Shown here: in pieces, positions 1 through 7,405 of the stretch | Position numbering within the stretch: position 1 is the first letter of the stretch | Layout of the letters: each line of letters begins with the position of its first letter | From: JAWVZU01 sp033722075 | GTDB lineage: Bacteria > Pseudomonadota > Gammaproteobacteria > Xanthomonadales > SZUA-38 | Direction: 5' to 3' | Assembly (NCBI GenBank): GCA_033722075.1 | Contig: JAWVZU010000030.1 | Location: 1 to 20,972 of the forward strand | Length of the DNA: 20,972 nucleotides | The notes under the pieces: model-generated | What the model saw: only the letters and a program-made list of their open reading frames with translations | The model's database searches: none | Told to the model about the DNA's origin: nothing | Program-made: the position numbers and the translations under genes

Positions 1-973
1 CGGTGAGATACATCCGCATCCCGGCCGGCTCCAGCACCTGCTCGTTGATGTCCGCCATGGCCGGCAGCATCGCTTCCTTGATGGCGATGACGTTGGAACC
101 CGGCTCCCGGTTCACGGACAGACTGAGATTGGGCTTGCCGTTCACGGCCGACCGGCTCTGCAGCTCGTAGTGGGACAGGCGGACTTCGGCCACGTCGCCC
201 AATCGGACCTGGCTATCGCCCCGCTGGGCGACAATCAGGTCCTCCATGGCCTCCACGCTGCCGAAGCGGCCCACCGTGCGCAGCAGATAGCGGCGCTTCC
301 CGGCCTCGATGTCGCCGCCGGAGCTGTCCCGGTTGCGTCCCCGGATCGCGTTGCGGATGTCCGCGAGGGTGATCCCTCGCTCGGCGAGCCGGGTCGGATC
401 GATCAGCACCCGTACCTGGCGCTCGGCGCCGCCGCCCACATTGACCCGGGAGACGCCGGGGACACGCTCCATGCGGGTGCGGACGTTGTCATCCACGAAG
501 TCCCGCATCAGTTTCATGTCGAGTTCGAAGGGGTTGCCGTCCAACGGCTCGATGCGGAAATACATGAAGGAATTCTGCGAGAACGAACTGGCCTCCAGTC
601 GCGGCTCGTCAACGTTCTCCGGATAGTCCGGCACCTGGCTCAGGGCGTTGTTCACCCGGATCAGCGCTTCGTTGATGTCCGTGCCGAAGGGAAACTCGAG
701 GTCGATCTGTGCCTGCCCGCCCGAGGCGGTCGAAATCATCCGCTCCAGGTTGGGCAGCGTGCGCAGGTATTCCTCCTGCTCGATCAGGATCTCCTTCTCC
801 ACGTCCTGCGGCGTGGCGCCGGGCCAGCGGGTTTCCACGCTGATGACCCGCACTTCCAGGTCGGGAATCATCTGCACCGGGATGCGCAGCGCCGCCAGCA
901 CGCCCAGGACGCAGATGATCAGGACGATGACGGCCAGAATCGTGCCGTGGCGAATGGCCCCGGTGAAGATCAT
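1..973 (-). CDS. RND efflux transporter permease, AcrB/HAE1 type (partial, C-terminus outside window)
   Basis: This frame stays open from the ATG at 973 to the window edge, giving the first 324 residues or so of an inner-membrane RND pump, which exports drugs, metals or lipophilic compounds by proton antiport. The start reads MIFTGAIRHGTILAVIVLII, a cytoplasmic stub followed by the first transmembrane helix. Then come IPVQMIPD, ETRWPGATPQDVE and FPFGTDINEA, which match the PN1 porter subdomain of AcrB-like pumps. VPGVSRVNVGGGAERQVRV and the later LGDVAEV stretch belong to the PN2/PC1 side. The start ATG overlaps the TGA of the adaptor gene (ATGA, 970-973), so the two are probably translationally coupled. 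No outer-membrane TolC partner is visible. The substrate cannot be told from this part. The family is certain; the subtype is inferred. Confidence 0.93.
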   Translation of the reverse strand, partial: MIFTGAIRHGTILAVIVLIICVLGVLAALRIPVQMIPDLEVRVISVETRWPGATPQDVEKEILIEQEEYLRTLPNLERMISTASGGQAQIDLEFPFGTDINEALIRVNNALSQVPDYPENVDEPRLEASSFSQNSFMYFRIEPLDGNPFELDMKLMRDFVDDNVRTRMERVPGVSRVNVGGGAERQVRVLIDPTRLAERGITLADIRNAIRGRNRDSSGGDIEAGKRRYLLRTVGRFGSVEAMEDLIVAQRGDSQVRLGDVAEVRLSHYELQSRSAVNGKPNLSLSVNREPGSNVIAIKEAMLPAMADINEQVLEPAGMRMYLT

Positions 974-2031
974 GGGTTATCGACGATCCGCACGGACTGG
1001 TTTTCGGTCAGGACTTCGTTTCCGCGCACCACGACCTGCTGGCCCGCGCCGACCCCGGCGCTGATCTCGGCAATGTCGCCGACGAAGCGGTCAACCGTCA
1101 CCTCGCTTTCCCGGGCCTTGCCATCGGTGACGATCCAGACAGTCGTCGTTCCGTCCGGATAGCGGATGATCGCATCCCTCGGAAGGTTCAGGACCTTGCC
1201 GCCCCGGGGAAGGAGAAACCTGGCCCTTGCGGACATGCCGGGTATCACCCCGGGCGGCGGGTCACTGATGACCAGTCGGACCAGGAAAGTTCGGGCCGTC
1301 GGGTCGTTTACCGGGACCCGAGCATGGACCGTCGCTTCCAGCGGCCGGTTGGGAAATGCGTCGGCGCGTACTGCCACCTCGGCCCCATCGGCGAGCGCGG
1401 GCCAGGATTCCTGCGGCGCGCGTACGTCGAGCCAGAGCTCATCGGTGCCCACCAGTTCGGCAACAGGCACCCCGGTGGAGGCCCACTCTCCCGCCTCCGT
1501 CAGCTTCCGGCTGACCACCCCGTCGAAGGGCGCGATGACCGTGTGGCGGGCAAGCCGCTCACTCACCGTCGCGGCTTCGCTCTCGGACACCGCGACGGCG
1601 GCTTCGGCCATGAGGACCGCGGCTTCGCGGGACTGAACCTCGCTCTCCGGCAGGAACCGGTCACGGACCAGACGCCGGCCCTCGTCCCGCAGCCGCTTCG
1701 CCTCCGACAGCGCGGCACGGGCCTCCTTGACCGCGGCCTTCGCCTGCGCGACTTCGAGTTCCGCCAGCCGGTCATCCAATCGAACCAGGACCTCGCCGGC
1801 CGCGACCCGGTCTCCGGCATCCACCGCGACCTCGGCGACCAGCCCGGCAATCCGCGGTGAAAGGCGAGCGGACCGCCGGGCGACGAACGAACCCGTCAGC
1901 TCCATGGATTGAGTTGCCGGCGCCTCCGTCGGAGTCGTCACCGCGACCGGAGCGGCAGACTGCGCGACGGCTGCCGAAGTAGCAGCGAAAAGAACCAAGA
2001 CGGCGACGGGCACCAAGATCTCGTTTTTCAT
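970..2031 (-). CDS. RND efflux periplasmic adaptor (membrane fusion protein)
   Basis: The product is 353 residues. It begins with an export signal (MKNEILVPVAVLVLFAATSA, likely cut after AVAQ) and has the normal order of an HlyD/AcrA-type adaptor. A first lipoyl half lies around residues 55-85 (SPRIAGLVAEVAVDAGDRV). A coiled-coil hairpin rich in Ala, Glu and Arg lies at about 90-160. The second lipoyl half follows (TVIAPFDGVVSRKLTEAGEW), then beta-barrel and membrane-proximal domains with PGMSARARFLLP and LPRDAII. It links the inner-membrane pump to an outer-membrane channel. Its stop overlaps the permease start, so the two form one transcription unit. No strong Shine-Dalgarno lies before the ATG at 2031. 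An AT-rich TAAATA sits only a few bases upstream, so a very short leader is possible but unproven. Confidence 0.93.
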   Translation of the reverse strand: MKNEILVPVAVLVLFAATSAAVAQSAAPVAVTTPTEAPATQSMELTGSFVARRSARLSPRIAGLVAEVAVDAGDRVAAGEVLVRLDDRLAELEVAQAKAAVKEARAALSEAKRLRDEGRRLVRDRFLPESEVQSREAAVLMAEAAVAVSESEAATVSERLARHTVIAPFDGVVSRKLTEAGEWASTGVPVAELVGTDELWLDVRAPQESWPALADGAEVAVRADAFPNRPLEATVHARVPVNDPTARTFLVRLVISDPPPGVIPGMSARARFLLPRGGKVLNLPRDAIIRYPDGTTTVWIVTDGKARESEVTVDRFVGDIAEISAGVGAGQQVVVRGNEVLTENQSVRIVDNP

Positions 2032-2108
2032 GGATGCATATTTAGCACACCCGACATGAATTCGCGGTCAGGACAGGAAACGATGCCCTCGATCCAGTGG
2101 GATTTCCA

Positions 2109-2327
2109 TCAGATCAGCAGTACCACGGCCAGTGTCAGGACAAACCCCACCAACAGCACGAATCGGGTTCGTGCCGGGCGGCGCATCCGCTCACAAGATT
2201 GACCCGCCCTTCTCAGGTAGCGACAGCGGGCACGCAGTACCTTTACGTGCGCGGCTTCGCTGGGTGTCAGCTCCGGAGGCTGCGTCGACAGCACGACGAC
2301 TTCCATGTCCTCGTCATCGAATTCCAT
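2109..2327 (-). CDS. Small tail-anchored membrane protein, unknown function
   Basis: This is a 72-residue frame beginning MEFDDEDMEVVVLST. An acidic head is followed by a basic, Cys-containing middle (RARCRYLRRAGQSCERMRR) and one C-terminal hydrophobic helix (FVLLVGFVLTLAVVLLI) that runs to the last residue. This is the layout of a tail-anchored or single-pass protein with a cytoplasmic head. An upstream in-frame ATG at 2348 would add seven residues, but I prefer 2327 because AGGGAG lies about six bases before it. I do not recognise the family. It lies 77 bases upstream of the efflux adaptor on the same strand, so it may share its transcript, but nothing shows it works with the pump. Confidence 0.6.
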   Translation of the reverse strand: MEFDDEDMEVVVLSTQPPELTPSEAAHVKVLRARCRYLRRAGQSCERMRRPARTRFVLLVGFVLTLAVVLLI

Positions 2328-2439
2328 TTGTACTCCCTTCCCGCGCATCCATGCGCAGGTCGAGGATCCCTCATGCGACCGTCCCGGTCATCAGCATTTA
2401 TCGAGGGTTCGTGTAGGAATTATTTGATGTCGCACAGGG

Positions 2440-2616
2440 CTAGAAGGCGCCGAGAAACAGCATGGCGATTCCGGCAAAGAACAGCAGAACGATGACCGCC
2501 GCCAGGGCCTTTAGCCAGCTCATGCCGAACAGCACGGTGAATGCCCAGACCACCGCGGCCACGGCTGTAAGGATGACGATGAGGATCGCGGCGGGATTGC
2601 GGTCTTCGGTCGGCAT
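2440..2616 (-). CDS. Very small two-helix membrane protein, unknown function
   Basis: This is a 58-residue frame starting MPTEDRNPAAILIVILTAVA and ending IAMLFLGAF. It is almost entirely hydrophobic and has two predicted membrane helices (about residues 9-31 and 37-57) separated by GMSWLKA, a typical helical-hairpin layout. The short polar N-terminus and lack of charge in the helices support real coding rather than chance. Against it, the Shine-Dalgarno is weak (TTGAGAC just before the ATG) and I recognise no family. It is on the same strand as the small tail-anchored gene and the efflux pair, 112 bases upstream of the former, and is divergent from the DUF255 gene with 49 bases between starts. 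It is easily missed because it is under 60 codons. Confidence 0.55.
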   Translation of the reverse strand: MPTEDRNPAAILIVILTAVAAVVWAFTVLFGMSWLKALAAVIVLLFFAGIAMLFLGAF

Positions 2617-2665
2617 GTCTCAACGATAGCATGGTGAGCCGAAATTTCATGCGAGAATCCGATCC

Positions 2666-4420
2666 ATGAAGTGGCTTCTGTTTCTGTCGCTATCGTTCTG
2701 TCTTGCCGCCGCGCACCCAGGCGACGAGCCATCGCTGGTTCCCTGGCTGGACTCGGAAGTCGAGGCCTTTCAACGAGCCAGGGCCGAGAACAAACCAGTG
2801 CTGCTCTATCTGGAGGCGGTGTGGTGCCACTGGTGCCACGTGATCGATCGTGAGACCTATGGCAATGCGGAAGTCGCCGAACTGATCAATGGCCACTTCA
2901 TTCCTGTGCGCATCGACCAGGATGCCCGGCCGGACCTGGCCAATCGCTACCGTGACTACGGGTGGCCGGCGACGATCTGGTTCACCCCGGATGGGCGGGA
3001 CATGGTCAAACGCCAGGGCTATATCGGTCCGGAACCGATGGCGCGGCTGCTCCGTGCCATCATCGCCGATCCGACGCCCGAGGCCAGTGCGCAGCTTGAG
3101 CAGCCGGTTATCGCCGCGACCAGTTCCCTGGACGAAGCCCTGCGATCGGAACTGCTCCGACGCCACGTCACCACCCATGATGCGGAGACCGGCGGACTCG
3201 CCATCAACCAGAAGTTCCTGGACCGGGACAGTGTCGAGCTGGACCTGGTGCTGTGCGGCGAAGGAGGCGCGGCCGCGTGTGTACGGGCCCGACGCACCCT
3301 GGATGCCGCCCTCGCCCTGATCGATCCGGTCTGGGGCGGGGTTTACCAATATTCCACGTTCGCCGACTGGGAACACCCGCATTTCGAGAAGCTGGCGACG
3401 ATCCAGGGCGAGTATCTGCGCATTTACGTCCTGGCCGCAGCGCGGACAGGCGAGGCGCAATACAGCCGTGCGGCCCGGCTCATTCAGGACTACCTCCGGA
3501 ATTTTCTGACTGATCGCGACGGCGCGTTCTACGCCAGCCAGGACGCGGACCTGGTGCCGGGCGAAAAGGCTGCGGGCTATTTCTCGCTGCCGGACGCCGA
3601 ACGTCGCGCACTGGGTATTCCGCGCATCGATCGTAACCGTTATGCGCGAGAGAACGGTGTAATCGCGGAGGCCCTCGCCACGCGCTACGAATTCACCCGG
3701 GACGAGACCGCACTCGACGCCGCACTACGGGCCGTAGCCTGGATCGAGGCCAACCGCGCAACGGCCGACGGCGGCTTTCGCCATGGCGCAAACGATCCGG
3801 CGGGCCCTTACCTGGCGGATACGCTGGCCATGGGACGCGCCTATCTGGCCCTTTACAAGGCCACCGCCGAGCGAAATTTTCTGGCCAAGGCCGGCCGGGC
3901 GGCGGACTTCATCGATGCTCGCTTTAGGGATGAACATGGTGGGTTTTCAACGGCCCAGAGTGCCGACGCGGTCATCAAGCCGGTTCCTCAGATCGACGAG
4001 AATATCGCTCTGGCCCGTTTCGCCAACCTGCTCTTCCAGATTACCGGCGAATCCCGGTACCGAGAGATTGCCGCGGAGGCCATGCGCTATCTCACGACGC
4101 CGGACGTGGCCACACGGCGGATCACGGAAGCGGGTATTCTGCTGGCTGATCGCGAGTTCAATCGCGACCCGCTGCATCTGACGGTGGTGGGCGGCAAGGA
4201 CGAGCCGATTGCTCAGCAGCTGTTCCTGGCCGCATTGGACCAGCCAGGCTGGTACAAGCGTCCGGAATGGTGGGATCGTTCCGAGGGGCCGCTGCCCAAC
4301 CCCGATGTCACCTATCCGGAGCTGAAGCGACCGGCCGTCTTCGTGTGTACGGACAATCGATGCTCACTGCCGATTTTCGAACCGGCCGGCTTGAGCGCCT
4401 TTCTTGCCGCCAATCAATAG
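2666..4420 (+). CDS. Exported thioredoxin-like DUF255 (YyaL/SPATA20-like) protein
   Basis: The product is 584 residues. The N-terminus MKWLLFLSLSFCLAAAHPGD looks like a Sec signal peptide. Residues 24-140 form a thioredoxin-like domain with VWCHWCHVIDRETY, so the CxxC is Cys54-His-Trp-Cys57, and with GWPATIWFTPDG, which carries the cis-proline. The rest resembles the alpha/alpha barrel seen C-terminally in YyaL-type proteins (QKFLDRDSVE, GGVYQYSTFADWEHPHFEK, FYASQDADL, DENIALARFANLL). The end reads AVFVCTDNRCSLPI, as expected for the family. Most family members I know are longer (about 650-700 residues) and cytosolic, with SCHWCHVM; here Trp replaces Ser. The function is unknown in general; a periplasmic redox role is inference. 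It converges on the FHA gene with a 7-base overlap. Confidence 0.85.
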   Translation: MKWLLFLSLSFCLAAAHPGDEPSLVPWLDSEVEAFQRARAENKPVLLYLEAVWCHWCHVIDRETYGNAEVAELINGHFIPVRIDQDARPDLANRYRDYGWPATIWFTPDGRDMVKRQGYIGPEPMARLLRAIIADPTPEASAQLEQPVIAATSSLDEALRSELLRRHVTTHDAETGGLAINQKFLDRDSVELDLVLCGEGGAAACVRARRTLDAALALIDPVWGGVYQYSTFADWEHPHFEKLATIQGEYLRIYVLAAARTGEAQYSRAARLIQDYLRNFLTDRDGAFYASQDADLVPGEKAAGYFSLPDAERRALGIPRIDRNRYARENGVIAEALATRYEFTRDETALDAALRAVAWIEANRATADGGFRHGANDPAGPYLADTLAMGRAYLALYKATAERNFLAKAGRAADFIDARFRDEHGGFSTAQSADAVIKPVPQIDENIALARFANLLFQITGESRYREIAAEAMRYLTTPDVATRRITEAGILLADREFNRDPLHLTVVGGKDEPIAQQLFLAALDQPGWYKRPEWWDRSEGPLPNPDVTYPELKRPAVFVCTDNRCSLPIFEPAGLSAFLAANQ

Positions 4421-4827
4421 CTGATGCCGCACGGCCAGCCGGCGCTGTCGTCCAATCCGGCAGGCACATGGACCGGGTTTTCGACGGCATATTCACCGGT
4501 GCCGCGCTTGATGCTGATCTCCATCTCGGGCCCGCGCGTTCCCAGGCGGATGCGATCACCGCCGGCCAGTCGGGCTTCTCCTTCCACGCGTTGACCGTTG
4601 ACATAGGTGCCGTTGGTGCTGTCGAGATCGCGAATCCGAAGCGTTCCCGCCGCGTCGTCGCCGTTCCATTCGATGATGGCGTGGGTACGGCTGACCCGAC
4701 GGTTGCCGCGGAAGTCGATTTCGCAAAGGGAGCCGCGACCGATCAGCAGCGACTGATAATACTCTGCGGAGCAGGCCTGGAGGCGACCGGGACCGATTTC
4801 GGAGAGATGTTGAACGACTATTCGCAT
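4414..4827 (-). CDS. Stand-alone FHA-domain protein
   Basis: The product is 137 residues and consists of little more than one forkhead-associated domain, a phosphothreonine-binding beta sandwich. The hallmark residues are present: Gly30-Arg31 in LLIGRGSLCEIDF, Ser46 and His49 in RRVSRTHAIIEW, Asn72-Gly73 in LDSTNGTYVNGQRVEG, and RLAGGDRIRLG after it. There is no signal peptide, so it is likely cytosolic. The tail after residue 105 is short and unassigned. Its 3' end overlaps the DUF255 gene by 7 bases, and its 5' end is 71 bases from the divergent exported-protein gene. FHA proteins often partner with Ser/Thr kinases or type VI secretion, but neither is visible here, so the partner is unknown. 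Confidence 0.87.
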   Translation of the reverse strand: MRIVVQHLSEIGPGRLQACSAEYYQSLLIGRGSLCEIDFRGNRRVSRTHAIIEWNGDDAAGTLRIRDLDSTNGTYVNGQRVEGEARLAGGDRIRLGTRGPEMEISIKRGTGEYAVENPVHVPAGLDDSAGWPCGISY

Positions 4828-4898
4828 GGGTATCGCCTAAAATACCGGGCAAACCTACGGCAGACCGTGACGAAGATCACGTTTGGAAGAGGACATTG

Positions 4899-5189
4899 AT
4901 GACGACAGCACAGCTTCTATTGGGACTGGTAGTCCCGCTTTTCAGCGCTGCCGGCGGTGACGAGCCGGCGTCCCAGCCGCTGCGCGTGGAACTAAAGTGG
5001 GAACGCGCCACCACGGGTCAGGGCTCGAAAACGGAGCGCTACCGCACCCTCATGAGCCGCAGGGGAATCGAACGGCTGGATGCGCCGTCGCTGCCCCCGC
5101 TCGTCGTCCGCCGGGACGAGACCGGCCGCTGGATCATCGAGCACGAGGCGGCCGAGGCAGACCACTCAAGCCCACCGGTGCAGCCTTGA
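4899..5189 (+). CDS. Short exported protein of unknown function, coupled to metalloprotease
   Basis: The product is 96 residues starting MTTAQLLLGLVVPLFSAAGG, which has the length and hydrophobic core of a signal peptide. The mature part would be only about 75 residues, charged and probably periplasmic or secreted, with RVELKWERATTGQGSKTER and VVRRDETGRWIIEHEAAEA. I chose the ATG at 4899 over the TTG just before it (4896). GAGG in GGAAGAGGACATTG gives acceptable spacing. The stop TGA (5187-5189) overlaps the TTG start of the metalloprotease gene, so the two are likely translated together. No family is recognised. A role tied to the protease, such as an inhibitor, chaperone or propeptide-like partner, is a guess from the coupling alone. 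Confidence 0.7.
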   Translation: MTTAQLLLGLVVPLFSAAGGDEPASQPLRVELKWERATTGQGSKTERYRTLMSRRGIERLDAPSLPPLVVRRDETGRWIIEHEAAEADHSSPPVQP

Positions 5190-7405
5190 GCCGGCTTCCT
5201 GCGCTGGCATTGCTGGTCGCCGTCACCTCGGGGACATCCGCCCAGGAACTGGAACTGACCGACGGCTCAGAGGCGGTCTTCGAGGTCCCCGCAGCATCCG
5301 GAAACGAAGAGGTCGTCAACCAGGCCTTCTTTTTTGATGCACCTGGCGGTATCCGCAACGCGCTCATCCAGTTGTCGGACGGTGGTGCGGGCCGCGATAT
5401 CGACATTTTCCTTCGCGCGGACCAACCTTTCTCCGAGACGGCCGTAGCGGACGACCTGTTCGAAGAGGCGGATTTCTGGTCCATCTCCGGTTTTGGGGAC
5501 GAGTTCGTCAACCTTCAGGACTTCTCATCGCCCGCCGTGGGTGGGCGCCGCTGGCACGTGGCCATCGTCGGCTTCTCCGGGCCGGCCGTCGATGCGCGCC
5601 TGTCGCTGACCTTTTCCCGCCAGCCGGCTCCGGACAACGCCTTCGAAGTCGATTTCTCCAACGCCACCGGTGCCGGAAACTGCAATACCGCACCATGGAA
5701 CGACGGTGCGCCCTATACACCGCGGGACGGCAACGATGCCACCACCGTCGGCCAGGCCCGACGCAATGCGATGTTGAAAGCTGCCGAGCTTCTGTCGGCC
5801 GAACTCTCGAGCCGGGTGCCCATTCGAATCCGCGCCTGCTGGCGGGATCTCGGTCCCAGCGAGAACGGCGCACAGACGCTGGCCGGGGCGCGCAGCAATC
5901 GACTGCCGATCAACAGTCCCGGCCTGCCCCGCGACCTGATCCATACCCAGGCCACGGCGACACGGCTCGCCGGCACCGACGTGTGCCGGATTTTCGGCGG
6001 CTTCGAGTGCGCCGACCAGGAGGTCATCATCAGCTTCAACGAGCAGGCCGCGGACCGGTTCTACTACGGCTTCGATCCGGCCGACTCGTCAACGCCCGGC
6101 CTGGACTTCATCACCATCTCGATGCACGAAATCATCCACGGCCTGGGCTTCTTCGGGCTGCTGGGAAGCGATGGGCGGCTCGAGACAGTGAGTGGGCGCC
6201 AGGTCGCCGACGTGTTCGTCCACCAGCTCGCGACCCTGCGCAACGGCGCACCGGTCCGGCTGGACGATCCGTCGCTCAGCGACGCCGATCGGGCGGAGGC
6301 GGTGGTGTCATTCGACAACCTCCTCTGGATCGACGATCAGGCCGCCGTCCAGGAGAGCAACACGCTGCTGAACTTCGAGGCCGGCCTGGTTCGTATGCAC
6401 GCGCCAACGCCGTTCAATCCCGGATCCTCCGTGTTTCACGTCAGCAACGCCTATTGCGACCTCATGCGCCCGACCAACGCGCTGTGCACGAGCGAGTCAC
6501 TGCGAAGTCTCGGCATGAGCCGGCGCATCATGGACGGCGTCGGCTGGGCCGACAGCAACGGTCGGCTGCCCTTCATCGGACAATATTTCGACCGGGCCCG
6601 GGCCGGTCACGGTTTTGACCTGCAGCTGGGCGGCACCGATTCCCAGGGCCGGGAAGTTTATGTGCTGACCTTCTACAGCTACGAGACACGAGGCGGACGG
6701 CCGGAGTGGTTCCAGGCGGTGGGCGTCATCGACAACGGCGCCTTCACGGGTATCCGCAACGCCGACGGCAACGGCTTTCCCCGTTACCTCTACGATCCCG
6801 GACGCGAGCCTCCGCAGCAGGCCGACCCGGACACGTTCAGCCAGGTCGCCGTCTCGCTCAACGCCGTCGCCAATAGCCCCGCCTGCACCGATGGGGTGGA
6901 TCGGCGCGGCGCGGTGGCCCGCGTCTCCTTCCAGTGGGCCATCGGAAACCAGGTCGGTGAATGGTGCGCCGAACCGCTGGTTTCCCCTGCCACCCGGCCG
7001 GAACCAGCAGGCGACTTCGGCGGACTCTGGTTCGCCAGCGAGGAGGACCAGGGTTGGGGTTTCTCGCTGGAGAACATCGTGACCGAGGATGGGACCGTCG
7101 ATGTGTTCGTTCTCCTCTATGTCTATGCACAGGACGGAACACCGGTGTGGTTCTTCGGTCTCGAGGAGGATTTCACCTTCGGAACGCCGACCACGGTGAC
7201 CCTGTTCGAGCGAACCGGATTCCCGCGCATCCGCGAGTTCGGCGAGGTGGTGGACACGGAAGCGGGCAGCATGACCCTGACCCTGCGGGAGCCGTCGAAC
7301 GAGCCCGGCGCGGGCAACTTCGCGTCAGTCAACGTGACCTACTCGGAGGGCGGGGCCTGGATTCGCGACGAGACCGAGATCAGGCGTCTCTCGCTGGATC
7401 GCTGA
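5186..7405 (+). CDS. Secreted zincin-like metalloprotease with C-terminal GHGF/GWGF modules
   Basis: The product is 739 residues if translation begins at the TTG at 5186. The first residues (LSRLPALALLVAVTSGTSAQ) form a good signal peptide. The frame is open further upstream, but that part is antisense-like sequence overlapping the previous gene. Residues 25-145 resemble a beta-rich pre-peptidase domain. The active-site helix is HEIIHGLGFFG (His314, Glu315, His318). There is no ligand at the usual metzincin position. His418 (VFHVSN), followed by CDLMRP with Met427, may supply the third ligand and a Met-turn; this is inference. The C-terminus has two related modules, one near residue 474 (RAGHGFDLQ) and one near 623 (EDQGWGFSLE), each followed by a P-x-WF strand. 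It is probably extracellular or cell-surface. Its 3' end overlaps the convergent cyclase gene by 26 bases. Confidence 0.82.
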   Translation: MSRLPALALLVAVTSGTSAQELELTDGSEAVFEVPAASGNEEVVNQAFFFDAPGGIRNALIQLSDGGAGRDIDIFLRADQPFSETAVADDLFEEADFWSISGFGDEFVNLQDFSSPAVGGRRWHVAIVGFSGPAVDARLSLTFSRQPAPDNAFEVDFSNATGAGNCNTAPWNDGAPYTPRDGNDATTVGQARRNAMLKAAELLSAELSSRVPIRIRACWRDLGPSENGAQTLAGARSNRLPINSPGLPRDLIHTQATATRLAGTDVCRIFGGFECADQEVIISFNEQAADRFYYGFDPADSSTPGLDFITISMHEIIHGLGFFGLLGSDGRLETVSGRQVADVFVHQLATLRNGAPVRLDDPSLSDADRAEAVVSFDNLLWIDDQAAVQESNTLLNFEAGLVRMHAPTPFNPGSSVFHVSNAYCDLMRPTNALCTSESLRSLGMSRRIMDGVGWADSNGRLPFIGQYFDRARAGHGFDLQLGGTDSQGREVYVLTFYSYETRGGRPEWFQAVGVIDNGAFTGIRNADGNGFPRYLYDPGREPPQQADPDTFSQVAVSLNAVANSPACTDGVDRRGAVARVSFQWAIGNQVGEWCAEPLVSPATRPEPAGDFGGLWFASEEDQGWGFSLENIVTEDGTVDVFVLLYVYAQDGTPVWFFGLEEDFTFGTPTTVTLFERTGFPRIREFGEVVDTEAGSMTLTLREPSNEPGAGNFASVNVTYSEGGAWIRDETEIRRLSLDR

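Noticed and set aside
170..1162. 330-codon open frame on the plus strand
   Set aside because: It is antisense to the RND permease and adaptor, whose minus-strand frames show clear family motifs. His- and Asp-rich composition is typical of a shadow frame in GC-rich DNA.
2420..2650. 76-codon minus-strand frame
   Set aside because: The alternative frame at 2440-2616 gives a clean two-helix membrane protein, while this one is Arg/His-rich with no structure.
4267..4899. 210-codon open frame on the plus strand
   Set aside because: Lies over the end of the DUF255 gene and antisense to the FHA gene, whose GR, SxxH and NG residues are intact.
4997..5185. N-terminal extension of the metalloprotease frame from a GTG at 4997
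   Set aside because: It overlaps the small exported-protein gene, is His/Arg/Gly-rich and would bury the signal peptide that starts at 5186.
5695..6618. 307-codon frame inside the metalloprotease gene
   Set aside because: Arg- and Pro-rich out-of-frame shadow; the overlapping frame carries the HEIIH motif.
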